Below, in pieces: positions 26,699-36,642 of a stretch of 64,000 nt of DNA. This DNA comes from Halobacteriales archaeon QS_3_64_16 (GTDB taxonomy: Archaea > Halobacteriota > Halobacteria > Halobacteriales > Halococcaceae), in the NCBI GenBank assembly GCA_003021705.1, contig PXRJ01000007.1, positions 74,983-138,982 of the forward strand, read 5' to 3'. Within the stretch, counting starts at the first letter, position 1. Every line of letters starts with the position of its first letter. The notes beneath the pieces were generated by a model. It did no database searches. It had not been told where the DNA came from and saw only the letters and a program-made list of their open reading frames with translations. The position numbers and the translations under genes were made by a program.

Positions 26699-27949
26699 TC
26701 AGGTCGCCGTCCGTGGCGGGAGGACGGCGAAGACACCGACCGCGAGCGCCGTGAGCGCGGCGAGAACGAAAAACGCCTCGTCGAAAAATCCTCGATCCGC
26801 GAGCGTGCCGACGAACGTCGAGCCGGTCGCGCCGACCAGGAAAAACGCTGTCCGGAGCGTTCCCCATGCCGTGCCCTGAACCTCGCTCGGGAGCACGTCG
26901 AGCACGTAGGCGTTCGTGATCGGTGCGCTCGCGTACCGAGCCCCGAGCAGGACGACGGCAGCGAGGAGCACCGGCCCCGAGACGAACGGCAGCAGTACCA
27001 GGGGCACGATGCTCGCGGTCGTCAGTGTGAGCAACACCGTGCGATCGCCGAACCGATCGGCCGCCGCACCAGCGGCCAACTGGAAGGCAGCGCCACAGAC
27101 GAACAGCAGCGCGAACAGGCCGGTCGCACTCGCTTGCCCCAGTCCCTTGGCGACGACGAGATACGTGGGTAGAAAGGCCGTCAACCCCTGGAAGACGAAC
27201 AGCATCAGCGTCGCCCCGATCACGATGATAACGACCGAGCGGCGCGCGATCCCATCGAGGACGGCCCGGGCACGATCGGAGCGACTTCGATCGCTTGCTC
27301 CGCTCCCAGTCGTCGTTGCGTTCGCGGCGAGGGAGTGTACCGGGAGCGAGCGCCAGAGGGCGATGCCCGCGAGCCCCAACAGTGGTGCGGCGAGCGCGAG
27401 CGCGGGCTGCCAGCCGACCCGCCCGATTAGCGCGCTCGCGGCGAGTGGCACCGTTGCCGCGCCGATGCTGCCCGCCCCTAAGAGGACGCCGAAGGCCGCT
27501 CCGTCGTGCTCGGGGTAGATATTCGAGAGCACCGTTGCCCGCGTCGGTCCATAGAGGCCGGTCGCGAAGCCAAAGAGGCCACAGACCACCAGGAAGACGC
27601 CGAAGACGGGCGCGAGCCCGAACCCGAGCGCGCTCAGGCCGGTCAGCAGAGCACTGCCGGCCAATAGCCGGCGCTCGCCAACGCGCTCGATCAGCATGCC
27701 GGCGGGCAGTTGCATTGCCGCGTAGGTCGCCCAGACGACCGTGATCGCGATCCCGGCGGTCGCGTTGTCGATCCCGAAGGTCGTCTTGAGCTGGGGGACG
27801 AGCGCCGGGAGGGTGAATCGGAGGCCCAGGATCAGTAGCCAGCCGACTGCCACCGAGCCGATGACCCACCCGCCGCCCTCCCGGCGGAGCCCGGACAGCG
27901 TCGGCACCGACCGAGAGATCGTCCGCCGGATCGTCTTCGAACGTGTCAA
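26699..27949 (-). CDS. MFS transporter
   Basis: This 416-residue protein has about twelve hydrophobic helices in two bundles and the family motifs: GMLIERVGERRLLAG between helices 2 and 3 and the equivalent AGAAADRFGDRTVLL in the second half. Central cytoplasmic loop is Ser/Arg/Asp-rich (about 205-225). It is a uniporter or antiporter of unknown substrate, most similar in layout to oligosaccharide/organic-acid or drug carriers. It converges with the upstream flavoprotein gene. Confidence 0.88.
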   Translation of the reverse strand: MTRSKTIRRTISRSVPTLSGLRREGGGWVIGSVAVGWLLILGLRFTLPALVPQLKTTFGIDNATAGIAITVVWATYAAMQLPAGMLIERVGERRLLAGSALLTGLSALGFGLAPVFGVFLVVCGLFGFATGLYGPTRATVLSNIYPEHDGAAFGVLLGAGSIGAATVPLAASALIGRVGWQPALALAAPLLGLAGIALWRSLPVHSLAANATTTGSGASDRSRSDRARAVLDGIARRSVVIIVIGATLMLFVFQGLTAFLPTYLVVAKGLGQASATGLFALLFVCGAAFQLAAGAAADRFGDRTVLLTLTTASIVPLVLLPFVSGPVLLAAVVLLGARYASAPITNAYVLDVLPSEVQGTAWGTLRTAFFLVGATGSTFVGTLADRGFFDEAFFVLAALTALAVGVFAVLPPRTAT

Positions 27950-28156
27950 ATCCGCTCGAAACGAGGTCTTCGGTACTGTAAGCCCTGTCGAATCGTCCCC
28001 GAATCGAGCCCGAGTCAGCGACGAGCCGACCTCGGACCGACCGCCGAGGTAGCCACGAATCGGCCGGTGTGATCGCCCTAACCGGTGTCGTCCCGAGACG
28101 CTCGACGAGCGCCGACAAACGAAACAGTAGCCGCGAGTCCCTGAGACGGTCTTTCG

Positions 28157-28744
28157 CTAGCTGCTCGCGCTACCGGTGGCGAGTTTCTCCAGAGCGCCGG
28201 CGATCTTCGCCAGGATCTCGTCTTCGTCCTCGATGCCGTGGCGAGCGGCGAGGTACTGAGGATCGTTGTAGCTCACCATGACCTCGCCCTCTTCCTTCCA
28301 GACGAGCATCTTCTGGGGGAGGTCGATCGCAACCGAGCGGCTGGCACCCATTAGCGGCGTCCCGAGCTTCGGATTGCCGAAGATCAAAAGCGTCGTCGGC
28401 GGGAGTTCCATGTCGGCCGACTGGGCGTTCGCCGCGTGATCGACTGTCCCGATAAGTGTGAGCGCGTCGTTGCCCTCGATGGCACTACTGATGCGGGAGA
28501 CGGTCGCGTCGAAGGAGTCGTCGCTCTCGACGGTTACGAGCCCGATGCCTTCCTCGATGTCGAAGGGCTCCTCACTGTCGCCGGAGTCGGTCGTCTCCGT
28601 GGCGCCCTCCTCTCCAGGGGTTACTTCGTCGTTCTTTCCGGCTTCGTCGGCCATCTCCTGTGCTTGCTGGAGTTCCTCCTGCGTGCAGCCGGCGAGCATA
28701 CTCGCACCGACCGCGCTGCCAAGCAGGAATCGTCGTCGATCCAT
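28157..28744 (-). CDS. DUF302 domain lipoprotein, Tat-exported
   Basis: The 195-residue precursor starts MDRRRFLLGSAVGASMLAGC, a twin-arginine signal with a lipobox cysteine at residue 20, so it should be anchored outside the membrane. After an acidic linker (about 30-65) comes a DUF302 domain with GLVTVESDDSFDATVSRI, TVDHAANAQS and LLIFGNPKLGTPLM. DUF302 function is unknown; it is often found near redox or metal systems. ATG 28744 begins the signal; further upstream in-frame starts lie in noncoding-like DNA. Confidence 0.9.
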   Translation of the reverse strand: MDRRRFLLGSAVGASMLAGCTQEELQQAQEMADEAGKNDEVTPGEEGATETTDSGDSEEPFDIEEGIGLVTVESDDSFDATVSRISSAIEGNDALTLIGTVDHAANAQSADMELPPTTLLIFGNPKLGTPLMGASRSVAIDLPQKMLVWKEEGEVMVSYNDPQYLAARHGIEDEDEILAKIAGALEKLATGSASS

Positions 28745-28998
28745 AACGACCATTTTCGATGGCGGCCGGGCGCAAAAGCGTTGGCACGGAATCGACAGTA
28801 GTGTTTCGTTTAGCAGTTTTGTGCGAAAAGCACCGCTGGAACCGTTTTGGAAGCTCCCGGGCGCGTGGCGGCTTCGCCGTGGTTCGAAAGAGGTCGAAGG
28901 TCTTGCTTGCAGCAGGAACGCGGAGCGTTCCTGCCACATCACGAGAGAGCGGAGCCCTCTCGAACGACAGCGAGTCGCAGCCGTCGAGCGCCCGGGCG

Positions 28999-29301
28999 AT
29001 CGACGAGCACCGTACCGACATCTACCTCCCGCCGAAATTCACCTTCGTCTTCATGCTGCTATTCGTGCTCGGCTTCGGCGTCTTCTGGGAGGTCCTCGAG
29101 TTCGCTGTCGGCGGGCTCGGCACTGCTCTGGGCGCGACGGTTCTCACTCAGTACGGCCTGGAGGACACCATGCTCGATCTCGTTTTCGATCTCATTGGAG
29201 CGGTGATCGTCGCGACCTGGGGCGGGGCCCGTCTGAGCGGCGTCGTCGAGGCACTCGCCGCGCGGCTCGACGTTCGAGTGCAGCGCTCGGGAGAAGAGTG
29301 A
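28999..29301 (+). pseudogene. 5'-truncated haloarchaeal membrane protein
   Basis: From about 28999 the frame reads like the C-terminal part of a haloarchaeal multi-pass membrane protein: TDIYLPPKFTFVFMLLFVLGFGVFWE followed by LVFDLIGAVIVATWGG, two hydrophobic segments. Upstream in the same frame (28759-28998) the sequence looks noncoding, with hairpins and Arg/Ser-rich translation, so the N-terminal membrane segments seem to have been lost. It could also be a short functional remnant starting inside. The DUF302 gene is divergent. Confidence 0.5.
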
Positions 29302-29438
29302 CTCGACGGGGGCGATCCCGTAGAACGACGAAGCCATCGGACTCGAGGGAGTGGTAGGCGACATTCGGAAGCGCGGAAGCGGCGACGGCCAAGACAAGGC
29401 CCACATTTAAACGCTCGCCGATCGAACGGCGTGACGCA

Positions 29439-29636
29439 ATGGTATACAAGAAGATCACGCTCATCGGATCGAGCACGGAGGGGTTCGAGCAGGCAGTCGA
29501 CGACGCCATCGCCCGCGCGGAAGACACCCTCGATAACGTCCACTGGGTCGAAGTGAAGAGCCGCGGCGTCGAACTCGCGAGCGTCGAGGATCGGGAGTAC
29601 CAAGCGACCGTTGAGGTCGCGTTCAAACTCGATTAG
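29439..29636 (+). CDS. Dodecin
   Basis: This 65-residue protein matches dodecins, spherical dodecamers that store or buffer flavins (riboflavin in haloarchaea). The start [19 protein letters not shown], the helix [23 protein letters not shown] with the flavin-stacking Trp at about 36, and the C-terminal strand [12 protein letters not shown] are all present. Full length. It is read alone. Confidence 0.95.
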   Translation: MVYKKITLIGSSTEGFEQAVDDAIARAEDTLDNVHWVEVKSRGVELASVEDREYQATVEVAFKLD

Positions 29637-29745
29637 TAGCGAGAACCGACGGCCGTTCTCGTTGACGACTAACGATCGTCGGGCGACTATCGACGAACGA
29701 AACGTGATCGTCGCTCTTCCTTTGCTTTGGTACCGGAAGCGATGA

Positions 29746-30555
29746 CTACATTAGGCTCTCGGGTGGGTTCGGTAGTTCCTCGAAGTGCTCGCGGTCGTGA
29801 GCGAGGTAGACAGCCGCGTCCTCAGCGCGTTCGAGGTTTCGAACGTCCCTGTTCGATCGCAGCGCTTCCCGGGTGTCCCACGCGAAGGGTGGCTGGAGTT
29901 CCTGCTCGTAGGCTTCCTGGGTGAACGCGAGATCTGCGCCGAGGATGACCGTGCCCGCTTCCTCCAGTTCGACCTGGAGTGCCTGGTGGCCTGCAGAGTG
30001 GCCCGGCGTCGGGAGACACCTAATGGTGCCATCGCCGAAGACGTCGTAACTACCCTCGATCTCACGTACGTCGAATGCCCCGGAGCGCAAGGGACCGAAA
30101 TCACCCTCCAAGTAGAGGCTTCGCTGGATGGGGTCGGCCGGCCACCAGGCGTACTCGAGTTCGGCCTGCTGGACGACGATCGTCGACTCGGAGAAGGCAT
30201 CGATGTCGCCCGCGTGATCGAGATGGAGGTGTGAGAGGACGACCTGATCGACGTCCTCGGGCTCGTAGCCCAGATCGGCGATCTGTTCGCTCGCCGACCC
30301 GCCTTCAGTGGGTTCGATCTCCTTGCCGGCCGACTCTTCCATGTGGGACGCGCCGTAGGCCCCGTAGTTCGCGGGATCGGCGAGCATCTCGGCGCTCGTA
30401 CCGGTGTCGAAGAGGACGACGCCTTCGGGGTGATCGATCAGATAGAACGGTGTGAGCGACGGATAGGTCTCGCCCGGGCGCTGCAGGCGCATCATCGCGC
30501 TGTACTCGTACTCCCAGTCGGCGGTGTTCATTGCGAAGAGTTCGATCTCGGCCAT
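29746..30555 (-). CDS. Metallo-beta-lactamase-fold hydrolase, N-acyl-homoserine lactonase-like
   Basis: This 269-residue protein has the metal motif LSHLHLDHAGD near residue 110, a further His in TPGHSAGHQALQVE and an Asp in ILGADLAF, as in AiiA-type lactonases. The layout resembles AHL lactonase-like MBL enzymes, though related lactonases and other hydrolases share it, so substrate is not assigned. ATG 30555 is preferred over the frame's earlier start. It is on the same strand as the GNAT gene, whose end lies 133 bases upstream of this start. Confidence 0.87.
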   Translation of the reverse strand: MAEIELFAMNTADWEYEYSAMMRLQRPGETYPSLTPFYLIDHPEGVVLFDTGTSAEMLADPANYGAYGASHMEESAGKEIEPTEGGSASEQIADLGYEPEDVDQVVLSHLHLDHAGDIDAFSESTIVVQQAELEYAWWPADPIQRSLYLEGDFGPLRSGAFDVREIEGSYDVFGDGTIRCLPTPGHSAGHQALQVELEEAGTVILGADLAFTQEAYEQELQPPFAWDTREALRSNRDVRNLERAEDAAVYLAHDREHFEELPNPPESLM

Positions 30556-30688
30556 CGTTCGGGGTTCGATCCTGACCCGGATACGTGAGACGCCTGAGAG
30601 CGCAAGCGGTATCGATGGTCCGGTCGCCACCGAAGCAGCACTTAGCTACGAACGCCGACCGTTCTCTCCGAGCGAGTCCCAGTGCTCA

Positions 30689-31534
30689 CTACAGATACGA
30701 CCCGTCGTAGGCTTCCTCCGAGCGTGGTGCATGTGAGTTCCCACACTCGGTACACTCGATGCGCTCGGACTCGTCGAGAGCCGTATCGAGCGACCCGCAG
30801 TTCGCACAGTAGTAGCCATAGCGGTCGGTGAACTCGGCGTCGGCGTAGGCGACGACGAAGGGAGCCTCGGTCCCCGATTCGGTTTCCTCGCGGTCGAGAT
30901 AGACCTCAGTGTCGCTACCGTCGTCGGTTCTCGCGACGGTACCTCCCTCTCGTGTCTCGGTTTCCGGGAGGTCGGCGTCGGTGAGGTCCGTGGCGTCCGG
31001 GTCGGGTTGGTCGGATGCCGCCGACTCGTCGATCGCCGACGGTTCGGCGTAGACGTACTCGACGAAGGACTGTTCGCCGATCTCGACCTGTCGTTCGTCG
31101 GCTTCCTCGAGGCCGACCCGCTCGAAGAAGGTCCCGCCCTGGGTGTTCGCTTCGAGTACGCTCGCGGTAACGTAACCGGTACCGCTCTCGCCCAGCGCTT
31201 CGCTGCCAGCCTCGTACAGTTCGGTGCCGACTCCTTTGCCTCGGTGTTCGGGATCGACGAACAGCCAACGAAGCTCGCTTCCTTCCTCGCGGTGCTCGCC
31301 GAGCACGAACCCGACGATCACCGGCTCCTCGTCGGCCTCGCTCTCGTCGTCTTCGGCGACCAGCAGTACCCAATCCTCGTTCTCGATCGCATCGGTCAGT
31401 GATTCTTCCTCGAAGCGTTCCTCGACGATCGCCTCGAGCTGTTGAGGGCTAAGCGCGTAGGCGGCGGTCATCGTGCTGTGAGTGAGTTCGGATAGTCGCC
31501 CTACGTCAGCGCTGTTGGCCTCGCGTAGTTCCAT
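30689..31534 (-). CDS. GNAT acetyltransferase with C-terminal zinc ribbon
   Basis: The 281-residue protein has a GNAT fold in the first 160 residues, including LRWLFVDPEHRGKGVGTELYE, the acetyl-CoA pyrophosphate loop (RGKGVG). A long acidic linker follows (170-230), and the last 50 residues hold a zinc ribbon with YYCANCGS and IECTECGN. The target is unknown. ATG 31534 begins the domain directly. Confidence 0.87.
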   Translation of the reverse strand: MELREANSADVGRLSELTHSTMTAAYALSPQQLEAIVEERFEEESLTDAIENEDWVLLVAEDDESEADEEPVIVGFVLGEHREEGSELRWLFVDPEHRGKGVGTELYEAGSEALGESGTGYVTASVLEANTQGGTFFERVGLEEADERQVEIGEQSFVEYVYAEPSAIDESAASDQPDPDATDLTDADLPETETREGGTVARTDDGSDTEVYLDREETESGTEAPFVVAYADAEFTDRYGYYCANCGSLDTALDESERIECTECGNSHAPRSEEAYDGSYL

Positions 31535-31814
31535 ACTTCGGCTCGGAGCGCGATCGGCATAAACGAGCGCCATTCATGTCCCGACCAGGATCTTAGCCTC
31601 ACTCATTACCGATGAACAGCCGACGATACTGCTCCTACTCTCCCGGCGTCGTTCTAGAGGGCGAACGTCGTGGCGGCCGTCTTTCCTTACCCGCTATCGG
31701 GGTTAGGGAGCGCCTTTCGTGTTCGACACGCTCGAGCCCGTTCTACGATTCGCCGTAGCGAGGATCGTTTCACCACGCGAAACGCTTAGGCCGATCGACG
31801 GGCGTGGACTCGGT

Positions 31815-32573
31815 ATGGCTAGTGAAGGAACGATTCGGGCGATCGAGCGTATGTTCCGAATCGCTGAGTTTCTCGGCACACGTGGCCCCGTCGGTCTCTC
31901 GGCGATCGCAAGTAGCTTGCAGCTACCGAAGAGCACGGTGTATCGACATCTACGGACCCTCGAGGGGCAAGGGTACGTCGTCGAAAACGAGGAAAAATAC
32001 ACGCTGAGTCTCCGCTTTCTCGATCTCGGCGAGCGGGCCCGCGGACAGCACTCCGAACATCAACTAGCTGCCGAGAAGGTCGGCGAACTGGCTGACAGAA
32101 CCGCTGAACGGGCGCAATTCATGATCGAGGAACACGGTCGGGCAGTGTATGTCCACCAACAGATGGGAGCGAACGCTGTCAGGGCCGACACGTACCCCGG
32201 CAAGCGGGTTCCAATACATACGAGCGCGGCCGGATTGGCGATTCTCTCTCACTACCCTCCTCACCGCATTGATGCGATCATTGACCGACATGGGCTAGAG
32301 GCGATGACGTCCCGGAGCATTACTGATCCGGAGACCCTACATGATCGACTACAACGAACCCGGGAGCGAGGGTACAGCATTAACGATCAAGGCGTCATCG
32401 AAGGGCTCCGAGCGATCGGTGCCCCGGTGGTCGGCCCGGAGGATACCGTCGTCGGTGGGCTCAGCATCTCCGGGCCGATCAACCGGATGGCGGGGCAGCG
32501 CCTCGGCGAGGAGCTACCCTCCCTGCTCCTCGGCGCGACGAACGAACTCGAACTGAACATTACCTATCAGTAA
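31815..32573 (+). CDS. IclR family transcriptional regulator
   Basis: The 252-residue protein has an IclR winged helix at residues 6-60 (VGLSAIASSLQLPKSTVYRHLRTL) and an effector domain (80-245) with HTSAAGLAILSHYP and RERGYSINDQGVIEGLRAIGAPV. IclR proteins commonly control catabolic genes next to them, so it likely regulates the TRAP transporter and downstream enzymes starting at 32754. ATG 31815 places the HTH at the N-terminus; the longer frame from 31719 is less likely. Confidence 0.93.
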   Translation: MASEGTIRAIERMFRIAEFLGTRGPVGLSAIASSLQLPKSTVYRHLRTLEGQGYVVENEEKYTLSLRFLDLGERARGQHSEHQLAAEKVGELADRTAERAQFMIEEHGRAVYVHQQMGANAVRADTYPGKRVPIHTSAAGLAILSHYPPHRIDAIIDRHGLEAMTSRSITDPETLHDRLQRTRERGYSINDQGVIEGLRAIGAPVVGPEDTVVGGLSISGPINRMAGQRLGEELPSLLLGATNELELNITYQ

Positions 32574-32721
32574 AACTGACTACTGCTTTCCATAGAGCGG
32601 AACACCGATACTTCACTCCGGACGGCTCTTTCCGACGCTGAGGGGGGCGTGCTGGACGCTTCCGTTCGGTGAGGCTGGTCCACGTAGCGGATCGATACTT
32701 GAAGAATTTGAAATGAAAAAG

Positions 32722-32728
32722 TATATAC
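32722..32728 (+). promoter_or_regulatory. TATA box of the TRAP transporter operon
   Basis: The sequence GAAAAAGTATATACG (BRE-like purines plus TATATAC) is centred about 28 bases before the ATG at 32754. The spacing places the transcription start near the first codon, as for a leaderless haloarchaeal transcript. Confidence 0.6.
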
Positions 32729-32753
32729 GACCCCCCGACCAGATCCGTCTGTC

Positions 32754-33953
32754 ATGGCAAAGCGTGCCAGTAACAACGGGATCGAGGGGGATCGCCCCGA
32801 TAGACGCCAATTCCTGCGTCGAACGGCCGGTATAGGTGCGACCGCGGGGGTGTTCTCCCTCGCTGGGTGTCTGAATCAAAGCCTCGGCGAAGGCGGCGGT
32901 GGCGGCGGTAGTGGTGGTGGCGGAAACGGCAGCGGCGGAGGTGGTGGTAATGGCGGCGGTCCGACGAACATCGTCCTTGGAACCTCCTCGGAGGGGTCGT
33001 CCTCGTTTCGGGTGGGATCGACGTTCGCACAGTACGTCACGCAAAACGACCTCGCGGATACGTTTACGATCGAGGCGGTTGTCACCGAAGGGACCTCCGC
33101 GACCTACCGACGGGTCGCCGACGGGAACCTATTGTTAGGCGGGACGACCACCCAACTGCTCGAAAACTCGCCGAACGAGGGTTCCTTCGAGGACACTCAG
33201 TTGCCGAACTTCGATACGATCCGCCAGATTCGAGGGTACATGAGTTTCTACAATTTCGGGGTAGCCAACGCCGAGGCGGGCATACAGAACTGGGAGGATC
33301 TCCAGGGACGTCCGATCGCCGTCTCCTCGGCCGGTTCGGGGACCCGCGCGCCCGTCGAGCGGATCATCGACGAGGAGATCGGTCTCGGAAACGTCCAACC
33401 CCGGTACATGGCCTTTGCGGACATTCCCTCCGCGCTTCGGGGCGGACGTGTCGATGCGGCCTTTACCTGGGCGACGAACGGCACTATCCCCCAGGGGTGG
33501 TTCCAGGAGATCGACTCGACGGTCAACTGGGCACCGCTACCGCTCTCCGAAAGCACACAGTCGATCCTCGCCGACGAGTTGGGGTTCAGTTCCTACGTAC
33601 AGATCGACGGGAGCGCGATCTCGGAGAACGTCTCCCAGAGCATCGACGCCTTTACGCTCACGTACCTCTGGAACGCCCGAGCGGACATGCTGAGCCAGGA
33701 GGTGGTCTACGAGCTGACGAAGCTCTCCTACGAACGCGCCGAAGAACTTGTCGAACAGGACGAGGTCATGGGCTTTTTCCCGGACCCACAGGAGTTCCTC
33801 GGCACGCTTCATCCCGACATCCCGATCCACGCGGGCGCGTACCAGTACTACCAGGAAGAAGGGCTCTGGAGCGAGTACTCCGATAGTCTCACTGCCCCAC
33901 CACAAGCGGAGATGAGCGGGTCCAACGCGACCAACAGTACGAACTCCTCGTAG
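32754..33953 (+). CDS. TAXI family TRAP transporter solute-binding lipoprotein
   Basis: This 399-residue binding protein delivers a carboxylate-type substrate to the TRAP permease. The N-terminus has a twin-arginine motif (DRRQFLRRTAG) and lipobox LAGC at about residue 39, then a 30-residue Gly-rich tether. The TAXI fold follows: IVLGTSSEGSSSFRVGSTFA, TEGTSATYRRVADGNLLLGG, GRPIAVSSAGSGTRAPVE and LRGGRVDAAFTWAT. TAXI ligands include glutamate, glutarate and related organic acids, but specificity cannot be read. It precedes the fused permease by 45 bases. Confidence 0.93.
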   Translation: MAKRASNNGIEGDRPDRRQFLRRTAGIGATAGVFSLAGCLNQSLGEGGGGGGSGGGGNGSGGGGGNGGGPTNIVLGTSSEGSSSFRVGSTFAQYVTQNDLADTFTIEAVVTEGTSATYRRVADGNLLLGGTTTQLLENSPNEGSFEDTQLPNFDTIRQIRGYMSFYNFGVANAEAGIQNWEDLQGRPIAVSSAGSGTRAPVERIIDEEIGLGNVQPRYMAFADIPSALRGGRVDAAFTWATNGTIPQGWFQEIDSTVNWAPLPLSESTQSILADELGFSSYVQIDGSAISENVSQSIDAFTLTYLWNARADMLSQEVVYELTKLSYERAEELVEQDEVMGFFPDPQEFLGTLHPDIPIHAGAYQYYQEEGLWSEYSDSLTAPPQAEMSGSNATNSTNSS

Positions 33954-33998
33954 TCGAACACCCTACTAGACGATCTCTCACTATACGACCCACACAAG

Positions 33999-36026
33999 AT
34001 GTCAGAATCTACGTCCGAATCGAACGCTCCCCGCAGCTTCGAGGATCTACAGCGCCAGATCGACGAGCGCTTCGCGACGTCCTACGAGGAGTCCGTCTGG
34101 GAGAATGGATGGCTGGAGCTGTTAGTATACGCTCTCTCAGCGGCGTTCTTTGCCTATCACCTCTGGTATGGCTTTACCGCACAGATACCCCGAAGCCAAC
34201 ACGGGGTTATCCACCTAGCACTGGTACTCGTCGCGTGGGCCTGGTTGGGCCTGCTCGGGGCGGATCGAACGAACACTCGCGGGAAACTGAAGAGCGTAGG
34301 GTACGTGATCTACAGCGTCCTCGCAGTCGTGCCTCTCTATTACCTGGCCAGTACCTACCAGGAGATCGTTCTCCGATCCGGTTCCTACACCTCGACGGAC
34401 CTGCTCATGGGGACGTTGTTACTTGCGCTCATCCTCACCGCGCTGTACTCGGTATCGAAACTGATAACGGGTATTGCCGTTCTCGGGCTCGTTTATTCGT
34501 ACTTCGGGCCACTGATGCCGGGAATACTCAATCACAGAGGGCTCTCACCGGTACGGATCGTTTCGGCGAATACCGTCGAGTTCCAGGGGGTTCTCGGCCA
34601 GTTACTCCAGATATCGGCTACCTGGGTCGTCATCTTCCTGATGCTGGCTGGGTTACTCGAGAAGTACGGCGGGATGGCGACGTTCATCAAGGGTATGTCG
34701 CGGTTAGCACTGAAACACCGGCGAATCGAGATCGGACAGGTGGCGGTCGCCGCGAGCGCCGCTCTGGGATCGATCAATGGCTCTACGGCGGCGAACACGG
34801 CGACGACGGGAACCTTCACGATCCCGCTGATGAAGGAAAACGGCTACCCGCCCCGGGTTGCGGCCGCTATCGAGTCGGTAGCATCCTGTGGCGGCCAGGT
34901 CCTACCGCCGATCATGGGTGCCGGTGCCTTCCTGATGGCCGAGTTGATCGACCCGACCTACTCCGAGATCATCGTCGCCGCGACGCTGCCCGCGGCTCTT
35001 TTCTTCCTGACGGTCGCCGTCGGCGTCTCGCTGAACACGCCGACCTCGGACATCGAATCGAACGTCGACGACGGTCACACCGTCTTCGATCAGCTTCTGA
35101 ACGCACTCCGGAGCATCGAGTACATCAGTATGTTCGCCGTGTTGCTGTACTTCCTGGTCGTCATCCAGTCCGACCCGATGCTCGCGGGCTTCTGGAGCAT
35201 CGTGACGCTCTCGGGTGTTCGGCTCCTCCGTAATGTCTATGAGGGGGTGACCGATTCGAGTAGTACTATCGACTCGAAGGTTCGGGTCTTCGCGCGCGAT
35301 ACGCTCGAAGGGATGCGCCGCGGCGTCGATGCGACCGTCGACATCACGATCATCCTCGCGAGCCTGGGGATCGTCGTCCGGGCACTGATCGTCACCGGCT
35401 TCGCCCAGCAGCTATCGACGCAGATGATACTGTTCGCGAGCGGGGAGGTGTTGGTGCTGTTGGTCCTGGCGATGGCCGCCTCGATCGTCTTCGGCATGGG
35501 CATGTCGACGACGGCAGCCTACACTCTCGTCGCAACGCTCGTCGCACCGGCACTGATAAGCGTCGGGTTCGAGCCCCTCGTCGGCCATTTCTTCGTGTTC
35601 TACTTCGCGATCGTCTCGAACATCACCCCACCGATCGCGCTCTCGATCGTGATCGCACAGGGAATCGCCGACTCGGGGTTCATGGAGACGACGGTGAGTG
35701 CGATGCAGATCGGCTTCCCGATGCTGCTGTTGCCCTACGCGTTCGTGTTCAACCCCTCGTTGCTCGATCCGAGCGTGGCGAGCCTGCTCGCCTTTGCGGT
35801 CGTCCTCGTCGGGTTCGTCGCGATCGCCGCGGGCGCTGCGGGTCGCGTCTCGGAAGCGTTGTCTCTGCCGATCCGGGTCGGTTTCGTCGCTCTCGGTCTC
35901 GCGACGGTGTTCGCGCCGATGCTACTCGCACAGGTGGCACTGGCGGCCGCCGCTCTCGGTGGCCTACTTTATTTCACGGCGAACGTCGAGGGGTTGTTCG
36001 CCGCGACGGCCTCCCGGTTCTCCTGA
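33999..36026 (+). CDS. TRAP transporter fused permease (TAXI type)
   Basis: The 675-residue protein fuses the small (DctQ-like, about four helices) and large (DctM-like, about twelve helices) membrane parts, as in TAXI systems. Landmarks are AASAALGSINGSTAANTATTG and AAIESVASCGGQVLPPIMGAGAF in the large domain and SIVFGMGMSTTAAYTLVA in its second half. Transport is driven by an ion gradient. It follows its binding protein in the same operon and precedes the cupin and oxidoreductase genes. Confidence 0.95.
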   Translation: MSESTSESNAPRSFEDLQRQIDERFATSYEESVWENGWLELLVYALSAAFFAYHLWYGFTAQIPRSQHGVIHLALVLVAWAWLGLLGADRTNTRGKLKSVGYVIYSVLAVVPLYYLASTYQEIVLRSGSYTSTDLLMGTLLLALILTALYSVSKLITGIAVLGLVYSYFGPLMPGILNHRGLSPVRIVSANTVEFQGVLGQLLQISATWVVIFLMLAGLLEKYGGMATFIKGMSRLALKHRRIEIGQVAVAASAALGSINGSTAANTATTGTFTIPLMKENGYPPRVAAAIESVASCGGQVLPPIMGAGAFLMAELIDPTYSEIIVAATLPAALFFLTVAVGVSLNTPTSDIESNVDDGHTVFDQLLNALRSIEYISMFAVLLYFLVVIQSDPMLAGFWSIVTLSGVRLLRNVYEGVTDSSSTIDSKVRVFARDTLEGMRRGVDATVDITIILASLGIVVRALIVTGFAQQLSTQMILFASGEVLVLLVLAMAASIVFGMGMSTTAAYTLVATLVAPALISVGFEPLVGHFFVFYFAIVSNITPPIALSIVIAQGIADSGFMETTVSAMQIGFPMLLLPYAFVFNPSLLDPSVASLLAFAVVLVGFVAIAAGAAGRVSEALSLPIRVGFVALGLATVFAPMLLAQVALAAAALGGLLYFTANVEGLFAATASRFS

Positions 36027-36126
36027 TCTACCGGATGGGACTCGACGAGAACGAACAGCGCGAACGACTAACGACCGACTCACCGAGCGACCGATCGTAG
36101 ACCACTGACAAACCCATCACGAACCA

Positions 36127-36642
36127 ATGACGAGCCGACATCGACGAGCGAACCTGACCGACCTCGAAACGAACGCACAGAAACCGGGGCGGCGCTACGA
36201 AGTCTCCCCACAATTAGATCTCGAAGCGTACAACTACAACGTCGCGACCCTCGATGCGGGGACGCGGCTCTCTCAGAACGCCTATCACTACCACGAAAAT
36301 CAGACGGAGTTCTTCCACGTTCTCGAGGGCCGCTGTCGGGTCGAGGTCGAGGATGACGCGTTCGTCCTCGGAGCCGATGACCTCGTCGCCTTCGAGCCGG
36401 GCATCGCTCATCTCCTTCACAACCCCTACGACCAGCCCTGCCGGGTGATCGCGGTCGGGAGCCCGCCGGACGGTCGCTATCCTGTCGAGCAAGTGCAGTC
36501 CTACGAGGACCTGATCGACGAGCGATACGGCGGCGACGTCCCTACCGAGGAGCGCAACGGAGCGAAGCGTAACAACGAAACGGAGGCTGACGAGGAAATG
36601 ATCGCAAACAGCGAGACGACGAGCGATACGGAGAGACGATGA
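36127..36642 (+). CDS. Cupin domain protein
   Basis: The 171-residue protein has a cupin barrel at about 50-115. Metal-type residues are visible in HYHENQTEFFHVLEGRCRVE (His, His, Glu) and FEPGIAHLLHNPYDQP (His). It may be a metal-dependent isomerase, dioxygenase or ligand sensor; nothing more specific is supported. The last 40 residues are acidic and unfolded. Its stop overlaps the ATG of the next gene (ATGA), showing coupling. Confidence 0.85.
   Translation: MTSRHRRANLTDLETNAQKPGRRYEVSPQLDLEAYNYNVATLDAGTRLSQNAYHYHENQTEFFHVLEGRCRVEVEDDAFVLGADDLVAFEPGIAHLLHNPYDQPCRVIAVGSPPDGRYPVEQVQSYEDLIDERYGGDVPTEERNGAKRNNETEADEEMIANSETTSDTERR

Noticed and set aside
26574..28118. 514-residue minus-strand frame
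   Set aside because: It overlaps the MFS gene in another frame and is Arg/Ala-rich without motifs.
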